From Chloroflexota bacterium (GTDB taxonomy: Bacteria; Chloroflexota; UBA5177; JANWHV01), in the NCBI GenBank assembly GCA_025450255.1, contig JANWHV010000284.1, positions 1 to 15,972 on the forward strand: a stretch of 15,972 bases of DNA, read 5' to 3'. The notes under the pieces were generated by a model. It saw nothing but the letters and a program-made list of their open reading frames with translations, ran no database searches and was not told the origin of the DNA. Positions 5,886-12,292 of the stretch are shown in pieces; position 1 is the first letter of the stretch, and every line of letters starts with the position of its first letter. Both the position numbers and the translations under genes were made by a program.

Positions 5886-7682
5886 TTATGGTTGTGGCCC
5901 GTTCAAGAGGATCTGGCCGGTGTATGGCGGCATGGTCAGCGACCGCACTGGCTGCCCTGCATTCACGCTGGGATCCTGATCGCCTCGTAACTGCCAATAT
6001 ACGCGCGAGAGTCGCGCGTGAACCGTTGCACTGGTGGGATTGAGCAGCACAATCCCATGCTCAAAGCGGCGCATCATGGCCGATGGGACGGTCCACTGAA
6101 CGCTGGCGCCTGGTCGCAGGGCAATGGCAGGGCCGGTAGGCTGACCGAGATAGCCGCTTCCGGCCGCGATTTGAGCGGGCGTCGCGACGACCGAGCCAAC
6201 CGGATGAGACGCGGGGACGGTACCGAAAACGCCCCGTTCCACGACAAGATTCCACGTACCAAGGTCGGTCACGCGCATCATTTCACGGCCCACGACAAGC
6301 ACATCGCCGATATGAAACTTGCCCGTGGAACGCACGCGGAGAAACGCGGTCTCCGCCGGGGTGTCCAGCAACAACGAGGTGCCGGCGCCATTGTCATATT
6401 CATCGAAATTCCAGGCTGCGCCGTGGCGGTGCCAGCCTTCGTCATAGAGATAATACCCATCGCCCATCAGCGCTGAAGCGAGACCAAAGCGCATCGCTCG
6501 CAGATCGAAATGGGGATGGAGCTGCGTATCCGGATTCACCATGAGGAAGCGCGGCGCCGCAACCATGCTCGTCCAGCCTTGATATGCTCGCATACTCGCG
6601 TCATATTCGGCGCCGGCCAGGGGAAAGTTCTCGAATTCGCGACCGTTCGCGAGCGGCCTGGCATCCAGGGTACCGTTATCGAGAATGATGGCGCGTGGCA
6701 CAAGCGAGCGCATGCGCGCCATCATAGCGACCTCGCCGTCGTGCCAGACATTCCGGCCGGCCACAATACCGCCATCGGGCCGATTGTCGTCATTTACGTC
6801 AACGGTTGGATCGCGCGGTATCTGATCGGTGTTGTCAAAGAATACGCCATCCCAGTTTCCGGCGCGGAGGCGGTTGGCCATGAAGTCGGTCAGGAAATCG
6901 GCCCAGGTGCGCCCTGAGGGATCGCGAGGGCAAAGGCTTGAGAGATTGAAGGACCACGGCCGACGATTCTCCCCCAGCCCCGAAATGATATCGTTCGTCA
7001 GATCGACCCGGTAGCTATAGTGCGCGGCAATTTTCGCGCCACCGGCGTGCGCGGTAGCCTTACTGAAGAAGCCGCGACTAACAATCAACGCGGATCCGTT
7101 GATTCCCGTGACGTGCATTGATTCGCCGTCGACAAGCACGTCGTCGTACAGGTGAAAACGCGAAATGTCCGTGACTGGTATCCAGCGTTGCGTCGCCGTG
7201 ATCGGAGCGGCAAGCCATGCGCCGGCGCGGAGCAGCCACCAGCCGGGGAAGATCGTGTTCGTGCCGTACATGGTATGAATGAGCGGATAATCAACCTGCA
7301 GGGTCCGCTGATAGATAAGCGCGGTTATGCGAGGATTCGCCTGCCGCAATAAGGCGAGCGGGCTTGGCGCCCCTATGTTTGCATCCTGCTTCGCAATGAC
7401 CAGGCCGAAGTACGCGTATGCCGGAATGTCGGCGAAGGACTGGAAGCCGTTATAGCTCGCCAGCAATGGGTAGCCATTGTGCTGCCGTGGGATTGAGTTG
7501 ATGAGCGCCATGGCGCTCACCGCAGCCACCAGCTCGCTTGAACTGGCGTTGCCGGCGTGCGAGGGGCTCGATCCGATGCAAGCAAGGACGCTGATTGCGA
7601 GCGCGAGCAGGCAACGCGTCGGTAACGGCCACGTGGCACGGGACAGCCGTCTGTGTCGTGCTTCTCGCCGGCAATACTTCAC
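5886..7682 (-). CDS. Secreted GHL15-like putative glycoside hydrolase with two beta repeats
   Basis: The 598-residue exported protein has a basic N-terminus and a hydrophobic segment (CLLALAISVLACIG, 24-37). Cleavage may occur after SHAG, or VLAC at 33-35 may act as a lipobox. The body resembles hypothetical glycosyl hydrolase family 15: a TIM-barrel-like core with ITALIYQRTL (119-128), NWDGVFFDNTDQ (276-287), AIILDNGTL (331-339), FENFPLAGAEYD (350-361) and GYYLYDEGW (409-417). D278, D283 and E351 are candidate acidic active-site residues. Residues 291-305 (DPTVDVNDDNRPDGG) look like a calcium loop. Two copies of a GE-x-M-x-VT...RG...T-x-x-x-H-x-x-G repeat occur at 176-221 and 455-500. GTG 7682 is chosen because AAGGGG lies about ten bases upstream; GTG 7748 is the alternative. 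Substrate unknown; it might trim or bind the glycan made by the neighbouring genes, but that is conjecture. Confidence 0.7.
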   Translation of the reverse strand: MKYCRREARHRRLSRATWPLPTRCLLALAISVLACIGSSPSHAGNASSSELVAAVSAMALINSIPRQHNGYPLLASYNGFQSFADIPAYAYFGLVIAKQDANIGAPSPLALLRQANPRITALIYQRTLQVDYPLIHTMYGTNTIFPGWWLLRAGAWLAAPITATQRWIPVTDISRFHLYDDVLVDGESMHVTGINGSALIVSRGFFSKATAHAGGAKIAAHYSYRVDLTNDIISGLGENRRPWSFNLSSLCPRDPSGRTWADFLTDFMANRLRAGNWDGVFFDNTDQIPRDPTVDVNDDNRPDGGIVAGRNVWHDGEVAMMARMRSLVPRAIILDNGTLDARPLANGREFENFPLAGAEYDASMRAYQGWTSMVAAPRFLMVNPDTQLHPHFDLRAMRFGLASALMGDGYYLYDEGWHRHGAAWNFDEYDNGAGTSLLLDTPAETAFLRVRSTGKFHIGDVLVVGREMMRVTDLGTWNLVVERGVFGTVPASHPVGSVVATPAQIAAGSGYLGQPTGPAIALRPGASVQWTVPSAMMRRFEHGIVLLNPTSATVHARLSRVYWQLRGDQDPSVNAGQPVRSLTMPPYTGQILLNGPQP

Positions 7683-7795
7683 GTAAGGCGTCCCCTTCGC
7701 ACACGGAGATTTGGACACTGGCGCCGCGCCACGACCGTCCCGCGACACCGATTGGGGCTACAATCGCGCGCCACGGCGTTCCCACCAGTAGAGCG

Positions 7796-7801
7796 ATAAT
7801 A
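7796..7801 (-). promoter_or_regulatory. Possible -10 element (TATTAT) for the secreted-protein gene
   Basis: TATTAT on the minus strand (7801-7796) is the best -10-like sequence upstream of GTG 7748 and GTG 7682. No matching -35 is seen. Transcription would start near 7789, in a region shared back to back with the plus-strand nuclease gene. Confidence 0.3.
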
Positions 7802-7818
7802 CGCGCCTTGGCACCTGC

Positions 7819-7824
7819 TACACT
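7819..7824 (+). promoter_or_regulatory. Possible -10 element (TACACT) for the nuclease gene
   Basis: TACACT lies about 42 bases before ATG 7866 and would give a leader of roughly 35 bases that includes the CGGAG ribosome site. No -35 is clear. Confidence 0.3.
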
Positions 7825-7865
7825 ACCAGTGCAATTCGAGACCGACAAGTGGCCCCGGAGTGTGG

Positions 7866-8906
7866 ATGACCGAGGATACAATGCGAGAGGCCGCTCCCGC
7901 TATCGGCCGGCGGCGCCTGATCGACAGACCCGACGACCTGAGCGCCGTCGTGGCCCTGCTTGAACAGGCCAGGGTGCTTGGTATCGACGTCGAGGCAGGG
8001 ATACCACCGCGGGAGAAGCAGAGCCGGTTCGCGCTTTTGCAGATAGCTATCCCCGGTGAAACATTTGCCGTCGATCCGCTCCGCATCCGGGATCTTTCGA
8101 GTCTGGCGAACGTACTTGGCGCGACTGATGTGGTGAAGGTCTTTCACGGCATAACGCTTGACCGAGATATGCTGGAGGCAGCCGGGCTTGAGCTTCGCAA
8201 CGTGGCGGACCTCAGTGAGGTTGCGCGGTCCGGATTTGGCAAGGGAGAGGCGAGCCTGGCGGCGTTCACGCGCCGCGCCTTCGGCATCGGCATGGACAAG
8301 TCACTCCAGCGGAGCGACTGGCTACATCGCCCAATCGCCTTGCCGCTGCTCGCCTATGCCTGGCGGGACGCTGAGCTGACCCTTGGCCTCTATCACTGGT
8401 GTGAGCGACATGTGCCCGACCTGCTGGCGCTCCACACGAATCTGAACCCGCGACCGGAGGTGCCTGATTCCTTGCCGCCGTGGATCAGGGCGGTGCTCAA
8501 CGGTTCACGTCAGCCCGTGAATGAGCTGCTGGCAGAGGACAAGTTGAGTCTCGAAAGTGACACGGAGCAGGTAGTCGACGGGGCACGGCAGGGACTGGCG
8601 CTGGTGCGATCGCCGTACTTGCGCGGCCGCTTGCTGCGAGCGATCGGCGATCTGGAATTGTTCGAGATGGCTCCGGCGCTTATCGATCTGCTGGCGTCGC
8701 GATCGGCAAACGAGCGCGCGGCGGCGGCGCGATCGCTCGCGAACATGGGCGAGTTGTCGGCTGAGCCGTACATTCGAGTCTTGCTCGACGATCCGACGGA
8801 CGAGGTACGCCAGGCGGCTGAGCTGGCGTTGCGCGTTTTGCCGGAGCGGGCGCAGACGGAGACCGCCGAGGCGGCCACAGATCCAATGGTGAACGCCGAT
8901 ACGTAG
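7866..8906 (+). CDS. RNase D-like 3'-5' exonuclease fused to HEAT repeats
   Basis: Residue numbers count from GTG 7860, two residues before the chosen start. The N-terminal half is a DEDDy exonuclease of the RNase D type. GIDVEAG supplies D43 and E45; FALLQIAIP and FAVDPL follow as in RNase D; VVKVFHGITLDRDML supplies D101; the hallmark MDKSLQRSDWLHRPI (145-159) is present; and YAWRD supplies Y166 and D170. The enzyme would trim RNA 3' ends with two metal ions. Instead of the C-terminal HRDC domain of RNase D, residues 250-330 contain HEAT-type helical pairs (RGRLLRAIGDLELFEMAPAL, ANERAAAARSLANMGELSAE, TDEVRQAAELALRVL), a protein- or RNA-binding scaffold. CGGAG five bases before ATG 7866 supports that start; ATG 7881, with GAGGA before it, is nearly as good. 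A hairpin follows the gene. Confidence 0.87.
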   Translation: MTEDTMREAAPAIGRRRLIDRPDDLSAVVALLEQARVLGIDVEAGIPPREKQSRFALLQIAIPGETFAVDPLRIRDLSSLANVLGATDVVKVFHGITLDRDMLEAAGLELRNVADLSEVARSGFGKGEASLAAFTRRAFGIGMDKSLQRSDWLHRPIALPLLAYAWRDAELTLGLYHWCERHVPDLLALHTNLNPRPEVPDSLPPWIRAVLNGSRQPVNELLAEDKLSLESDTEQVVDGARQGLALVRSPYLRGRLLRAIGDLELFEMAPALIDLLASRSANERAAAARSLANMGELSAEPYIRVLLDDPTDEVRQAAELALRVLPERAQTETAEAATDPMVNADT

Positions 8907-8915
8907 CAATAAGTA

Positions 8916-8940
8916 GGGCGTGCGCATGGTGCGCACGCCC
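8916..8940 (+). terminator. Hairpin terminator after the nuclease gene
   Basis: An 11-base perfect GC-rich stem (GGGCGTGCGCA with TGCGCACGCCC) encloses a TGG loop, ten bases after the TAG stop codon. The following bases (CAGATATTGT) are only moderately T-rich, so it may be a weak terminator or a 3'-end stabiliser. Confidence 0.6.
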
Positions 8941-8991
8941 CAGATATTGTAGGTATCGCGGCGGGCCCCTACCACGGAACCCGGCCAGTGG

Positions 8992-8997
8992 TATCAT
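8992..8997 (+). promoter_or_regulatory. Possible -10 element (TATCAT) for thioredoxin
   Basis: TATCAT is the best -10 candidate between the hairpin of the upstream gene and the thioredoxin start. It would give a leader of roughly 70 bases. No -35 match is seen. Confidence 0.3.
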
Positions 8998-9071
8998 AAA
9001 TCAGTCGACTCGTTGTCGTCATGGCGTTTCAAGCCCACAGCAGTCAGACACCTGGTAAGGAGTTCCTTTTC

Positions 9072-9410
9072 ATGGCAAAACCGGCGCACGTTAGCGAAGC
9101 CGATTTCAGCGAAACCGTATTAAACAGCAAGGGTACCGTTTTGGTCGATTTTTACGCCGATTGGTGCGGGCCGTGCAAAATGATTGCGCCCGTGCTCGAG
9201 GAGCTAGCGGACGCCTATGCCGATCGCCTGACGGTTGTAAAGGTTGACGTCGACCACGCGCAGACTATCGCGGGCCAATACGGCATCCAGAGCATCCCGA
9301 CTATCATCTTCTTCCAGGATGGGAAGCCGGCGCACAAGATCGTCGGCGCGCTGCCCAAGCCGGCGCTGCGCGCACAGGTAGAAAAGGTGCTTTCCGCTCC
9401 TGTCGCCTGA
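9072..9410 (+). CDS. trxA: Thioredoxin
   Basis: The 112-residue cytosolic disulfide reductase has the classic active site W31-C32-G-P-C35-K within VLVDFYADWCGPCKMIAP, the buried Asp (D26), the cis-proline loop SIPTIIFF and the final helix LRAQVEKVL. Length and order of elements match E. coli-type thioredoxin 1 (about 108 residues). It passes electrons from thioredoxin reductase to ribonucleotide reductase and many other proteins. ATG 9072 is preferred to ATG 9021: AAGGAG lies nine bases before it and the family N-terminus begins there. It is a single-gene unit, with a hairpin before it and a strong terminator after it. No reductase gene is adjacent. Confidence 0.96.
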   Translation: MAKPAHVSEADFSETVLNSKGTVLVDFYADWCGPCKMIAPVLEELADAYADRLTVVKVDVDHAQTIAGQYGIQSIPTIIFFQDGKPAHKIVGALPKPALRAQVEKVLSAPVA

Positions 9411-9436
9411 CGCGCGCCAATTCGCGATCGATAAAC

Positions 9437-9471
9437 AACCAGAAGCCGGGCCATTGGCCCGGCTTCTGGTT
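9437..9471. terminator. Bidirectional terminator between thioredoxin and hflX
   Basis: A perfect 16-base stem (AACCAGAAGCCGGGCC with its complement) encloses an ATT loop. On the plus strand it is followed by TGCGTTATT, on the minus strand by GTTTATC, so it can serve both convergent genes. Confidence 0.8.
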
Positions 9472-9485
9472 GCGTTATTGGCTGA

Positions 9486-9514
9486 GCGCCGCGCCATCAC
9501 AGGCGGCGCGGCGC
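9486..9514 (-). terminator. Second GC-rich hairpin downstream of hflX
   Basis: GCGCCGCGCC (9486-9495) pairs with GGCGCGGCGC (9505-9514) around a nine-base loop. It lies 20 bases after the hflX stop and before the bidirectional terminator. There is no U run, so it is probably an accessory pause or 3'-protection hairpin. Confidence 0.4.
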
Positions 9515-9534
9515 CGGCCGACCCCAGGCCGTCG

Positions 9535-10761
9535 TCAGTTCTCGTACGTGGATCCGGCAGTGCCGGCCAGGGAGAGGGACAGCGTCTGCCGAACACTGTC
9601 CCCCAACTCTCCGCACCCATCCTTTGTTACCGCGCTTACGGCCACCGCGTCGGGGAACGTGGCGTACAGGGTCGCGAGCGTCTGTTCGCGATCGGGCGCT
9701 GGGATGAGGTCAATTTTATTCAGCACGGTAACGACAGGGCTTGTGGCGCCGATAACCTCCAGCTCGTCCAGTACCACGGCCGCCTGTCCTGGGGCATGCT
9801 GCGACGAAGCATCGACCACGTGGAGCAGCAGGTCGGCCTCGGTGGCCTCCTCAAGTGTCGCCCGGAAGGCCGCCACCAAGGTGGCGGGGAGCTTGTGGAT
9901 AAAGCCCACCGTGTCGGTCAGCAGTACGGCGCCATCGCCACCGAGTGACCAGCGCCGGGTGGTTGGATCCAGCGTTGCGAATAGCTGGTCGCGCGCGCCA
10001 ACCTTGGCGCCGGTGAGGGCGTTGAGCAGCGTGGATTTGCCCGCGTTGGTGTAGCCGACAAGGGCGACGGTCGGCCACTTCTCGTGACGCGTTCTACGCT
10101 GTTCGGAACGGCGGGCGCGCACTGTCTCCAGTTCACGTTCGAGGCGCTTGACCGTGACCTGCAACACGCGGCGGTCTGTCTCGATCTGCATTTCACCGGC
10201 GCCGCCGCGGGTACCCGTGCCGCCGCGCTGCCGCTCGAGATGAGTCCAGAGACGTCGTAGCCTGGGAATCTGGTATTTGGCGCGCGCTAGCTGGACCTGT
10301 AAGGATCCCTCTTTCGTATGGGCGCGCGCGGCGAAGATATCCAGGATTAACTGTGTGCGATCGACCGCCTTGCCAGGGCCGATAATCGCCTCTAACCCTC
10401 GCTGCTGGCTGGGTGACAGCTCATCGTCGAAGATCGCGATGTCGCACTCCTCGGCTTCCAGCCATTCCGCCAGTTCTCGAGCCTTGCCGTCACCAAAGTA
10501 TGTCCGCGGATTCGCCGCCGGCATGCGCTGGTAGATGCGCCGCACCACCTCGATGTCACCGCTATCCGCCAGCCTCGCCAGCTCGTCAAGGCTCTCCACG
10601 GCACTCCAGGGTGGTCCCATGGGATTCGAGCCCAGGGATGTCGCCTCCACCGCCGCAAGTATGGCGCGAGGGCGGGCTAGCTTGGTGTCGGTCAGGCGCG
10701 GCTTTGTCTCCGCCCAACCCGCGCCGCTGTCAACGTGGCTTCGCGCGCGTCGGTGTGCCAA
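9535..10761 (-). CDS. hflX: Ribosome-associated GTPase HflX
   Basis: The 408-residue protein matches HflX over its length. The N-terminal HflX domain includes NPRTYFGDGKARELAEWLEA (84-103), the IFDDELSPSQQRGLE motif (110-124), VDRTQLILDIFAARAHTKEG (133-152) and LERQRGGTGTRGGAGE (175-190), the conserved Gly-rich loop. A helical linker then leads to the G domain: G1 GYTNAGKS (236-243), G2 FATLDPT (261-267), G3 DTVGF (283-287) and G4 NKID (348-351), with a G5-like SAVTKDG. HflX binds the 50S subunit and splits stalled ribosomes, for example under heat stress. The start is TTG 10761, with GGAGGT three to four bases ahead; no ATG is available before the conserved domain. It converges with trxA and they share a terminator. 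Confidence 0.95.
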   Translation of the reverse strand: MAHRRARSHVDSGAGWAETKPRLTDTKLARPRAILAAVEATSLGSNPMGPPWSAVESLDELARLADSGDIEVVRRIYQRMPAANPRTYFGDGKARELAEWLEAEECDIAIFDDELSPSQQRGLEAIIGPGKAVDRTQLILDIFAARAHTKEGSLQVQLARAKYQIPRLRRLWTHLERQRGGTGTRGGAGEMQIETDRRVLQVTVKRLERELETVRARRSEQRRTRHEKWPTVALVGYTNAGKSTLLNALTGAKVGARDQLFATLDPTTRRWSLGGDGAVLLTDTVGFIHKLPATLVAAFRATLEEATEADLLLHVVDASSQHAPGQAAVVLDELEVIGATSPVVTVLNKIDLIPAPDREQTLATLYATFPDAVAVSAVTKDGCGELGDSVRQTLSLSLAGTAGSTYEN

Positions 10762-10778
10762 ACGACCTCCGTTTTTGT

Positions 10779-10792
10779 GTTAATCCGTTAAC
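10779..10792. repeat. Short palindrome upstream of hflX
   Basis: GTTAA-TCCG-TTAAC is a perfect five-base inverted repeat about 18 bases before the hflX start, just outside its ribosome site. It could be a regulator site or a leader hairpin, but is short enough to occur by chance. Confidence 0.25.
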
Positions 10793-10891
10793 GTGGTATT
10801 TCGCCATGGTAGCATGGCTGATCGAAATGGTCGGTATAGCCTGATACCACCTGACGAGGCATGGGCGCCGCTCCGTTTATGATCAACCGCG

Positions 10892-11251
10892 TCAATCACC
10901 CAGGTCGTCGATTGGTTGCCCGCTGAGCAGCCGGCCCACGACCACCTCGTGGCCGTGAACCGCGGCGCGCCTATCGCGCCAGAAAATAAGTTTCCAATTG
11001 CCGCCGATTGCGTGCGGCATCGACGCCATGCGCCCAACGGGTATGCCAACGTAGGTCGTGAAGGACGGGCGCTGTTCGGCACCCGGCTCGCCCGCGAAGC
11101 TGTCCGGAAAGGTGTTGACACGGACACCGTCAGGCAGATCGGTGACCTCCAGGCACGGACAGCGACGATTGGGACACTTGTGTTCGTGACATACAGCCCT
11201 GGCAGCTCTGAAAAACTGACTGTCACGTGGCCGCGGCGATTGTACATTCAT
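10892..11251 (-). CDS. Small hypothetical protein with a Cys/His cluster
   Basis: I do not recognise this 119-residue protein. Its N-terminal third carries a compact metal-site-like cluster C-x4-C-x4-C-x-C with two histidines (AVCHEHKCPNRRCPCLEV). LPDGVRVNTFPDSF, a TTYVGIPVG stretch and a basic, His-containing end (FWRDRRAAVHGHEVVVGRLL) follow. There is no signal or membrane segment. The cluster could bind zinc or an iron-sulfur centre. ATG 11251 is chosen because a TACACT -10-like element lies six bases before it and no Shine-Dalgarno sequence is seen; the frame stays open upstream to 11410, into the SDR gene. A plus-strand frame of similar length overlaps, so coding status rests on composition and the promoter. 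It reads towards hflX, 130 bases away. Confidence 0.55.
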   Translation of the reverse strand: MNVQSPRPRDSQFFRAARAVCHEHKCPNRRCPCLEVTDLPDGVRVNTFPDSFAGEPGAEQRPSFTTYVGIPVGRMASMPHAIGGNWKLIFWRDRRAAVHGHEVVVGRLLSGQPIDDLGD

Positions 11252-11257
11252 ACATCC

Positions 11258-11263
11258 AGTGTA
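11258..11263 (-). promoter_or_regulatory. Possible -10 element (TACACT), leaderless start of the small Cys-rich gene
   Basis: TACACT on the minus strand (11263-11258) is separated by six bases from ATG 11251, the spacing expected when transcription begins at the start codon. No clear -35. Confidence 0.4.
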
Positions 11264-11387
11264 CCTGAGGTTGTCCATGACCAGACGACCGGAAACGACC
11301 GGAGGAGGCTTGCCGCCTTGGCGCGGTGTGTGCCGCGCGTCCGTGGCGTTCGTGAATGCCAGGGCCATGCCGGCGGCGCTTCGTTGG

Positions 11388-12131
11388 TCAGTGCAGCTCG
11401 AGTCCGCCATCGACCACGATAGTTTGACCGGTGGTAGCCTCCTGCCGCAGTAAGGCGACGATCATGCTCGCCACGTCGTCAGGGCCGGCATTGACACCAA
11501 GGAGCGTCTGATCTCCCAGTCGGCGTACATGCTCGTCCCGGCCAGCAACCCAGCGTGTTTTGACGATGCCAGGCGCGACGCTGTTGACACGAATGGTGGG
11601 CGCCAGGGCGCGCGCCAGTGACTTTGTAAGGCCAATAAGCGCGGCTTTGGAGACCGCATAGGGCAATGAGGAACCAAGTCCGGTGAAACCGGCCACGCTA
11701 GAAACGTTGACGATCGCTCCCTGACCGCGTTCTCGCATCAGCGGCGCCACTGACCTGGCGCAGTAGACCGCGCCCTTGAGATTCACGCCGAGTATGTCAT
11801 CCCATATCTCATCGGTCACGGCGTCGAGATCCGTGATGTCTATAAATCTGGTGGCGCCGGCGTTGTTCACCAGGAGATCGATGCCGCCCAGTTCCGTCGC
11901 CACTGCCTGGACCATGCGTTCGACGTCGCCGAGGACGGCAACGTTTGCGCGGATCGCGATGGCGTGACCGCCTAATCGCTTGATTTCATCGACGGTATCG
12001 TTTGCTTCCGCTTCTGAACGCGAGTAGTTCACGGCAACAAGCGCGCCGGCGCGGGCCAGGGTTTGACAGGTCGCCCTGCCGATGCCGGTACCGCCGCCCG
12101 TGACGATAGCCACCTTTTCCGCGAGTTCCAC
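11388..12131 (-). CDS. SDR-family oxidoreductase (3-oxoacyl-ACP reductase-like)
   Basis: The 247-residue classical short-chain dehydrogenase has the nucleotide motif TGGGTGIG (11-18), NNAG (89-92), the active-site Asn in GVNLKG (N117), Ser in NVSSVAG (142-148) and Y158-x3-K162, with PG near IRVNSVAPGIV and the family ending TGQTIVVDGGLELH. NYSRSEAEA after the second strand suggests an NADP(H) preference. It is very similar in layout to FabG and glucose-1-dehydrogenase-like enzymes, but the substrate cannot be told and no fatty-acid genes are nearby. GTG 12131 is chosen over the open frame to 12284, because GGAGG lies four to five bases upstream and the family N-terminus (LAEKVAIVTGG) starts there. 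It lies 161 bases after the FAD oxidoreductase gene on the same strand and may share its transcript. Confidence 0.92.
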   Translation of the reverse strand: MELAEKVAIVTGGGTGIGRATCQTLARAGALVAVNYSRSEAEANDTVDEIKRLGGHAIAIRANVAVLGDVERMVQAVATELGGIDLLVNNAGATRFIDITDLDAVTDEIWDDILGVNLKGAVYCARSVAPLMRERGQGAIVNVSSVAGFTGLGSSLPYAVSKAALIGLTKSLARALAPTIRVNSVAPGIVKTRWVAGRDEHVRRLGDQTLLGVNAGPDDVASMIVALLRQEATTGQTIVVDGGLELH

Positions 12132-12182
12132 GTTGCCTCCGGGAACAAACTGCAAAACAGGTCTCGTCAAACGCGTCCGTGA

Positions 12183-12200
12183 CATTGGGCCGCCCCAATG
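12183..12200. promoter_or_regulatory. Perfect inverted repeat upstream of the SDR gene
   Basis: CATTGGG, four bases, then CCCAATG. It lies about 52 bases before the SDR start, in the gap after the FAD oxidoreductase gene. It may be an operator or a leader hairpin; there is no U run for a terminator. Confidence 0.35.
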
Positions 12201-12292
12201 CCATGTTTCAGCCTCGCACGGACTACCAAGGGGCGCCCTGCACGTTCGCCGAGCCGCCTCCGCCCGCCGGCGAAACTGCGACACCCATGGAT

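Noticed and set aside
4993..5997. A 334-codon minus-strand frame running through the regulator gene.
   Set aside because: Only its last 70-82 codons look coding. The rest lies over the XRE gene in another frame and over an intergenic region, with Arg/Pro/Ser-rich shadow composition and no family resemblance.
10892..11251. DUF397-like identity for the small Cys-rich protein (CLEVTDLPDGVRV resembles its core).
   Set aside because: The resemblance is limited to about 13 residues, and the typical ending with a tryptophan is missing; too weak to name.
10916..11422. A 168-codon plus-strand frame opposite the small Cys-rich gene.
   Set aside because: Its sequence is Arg/His-rich without motifs and it overlaps the SDR 3' end. 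The minus strand has a better start signal, though certainty is limited.
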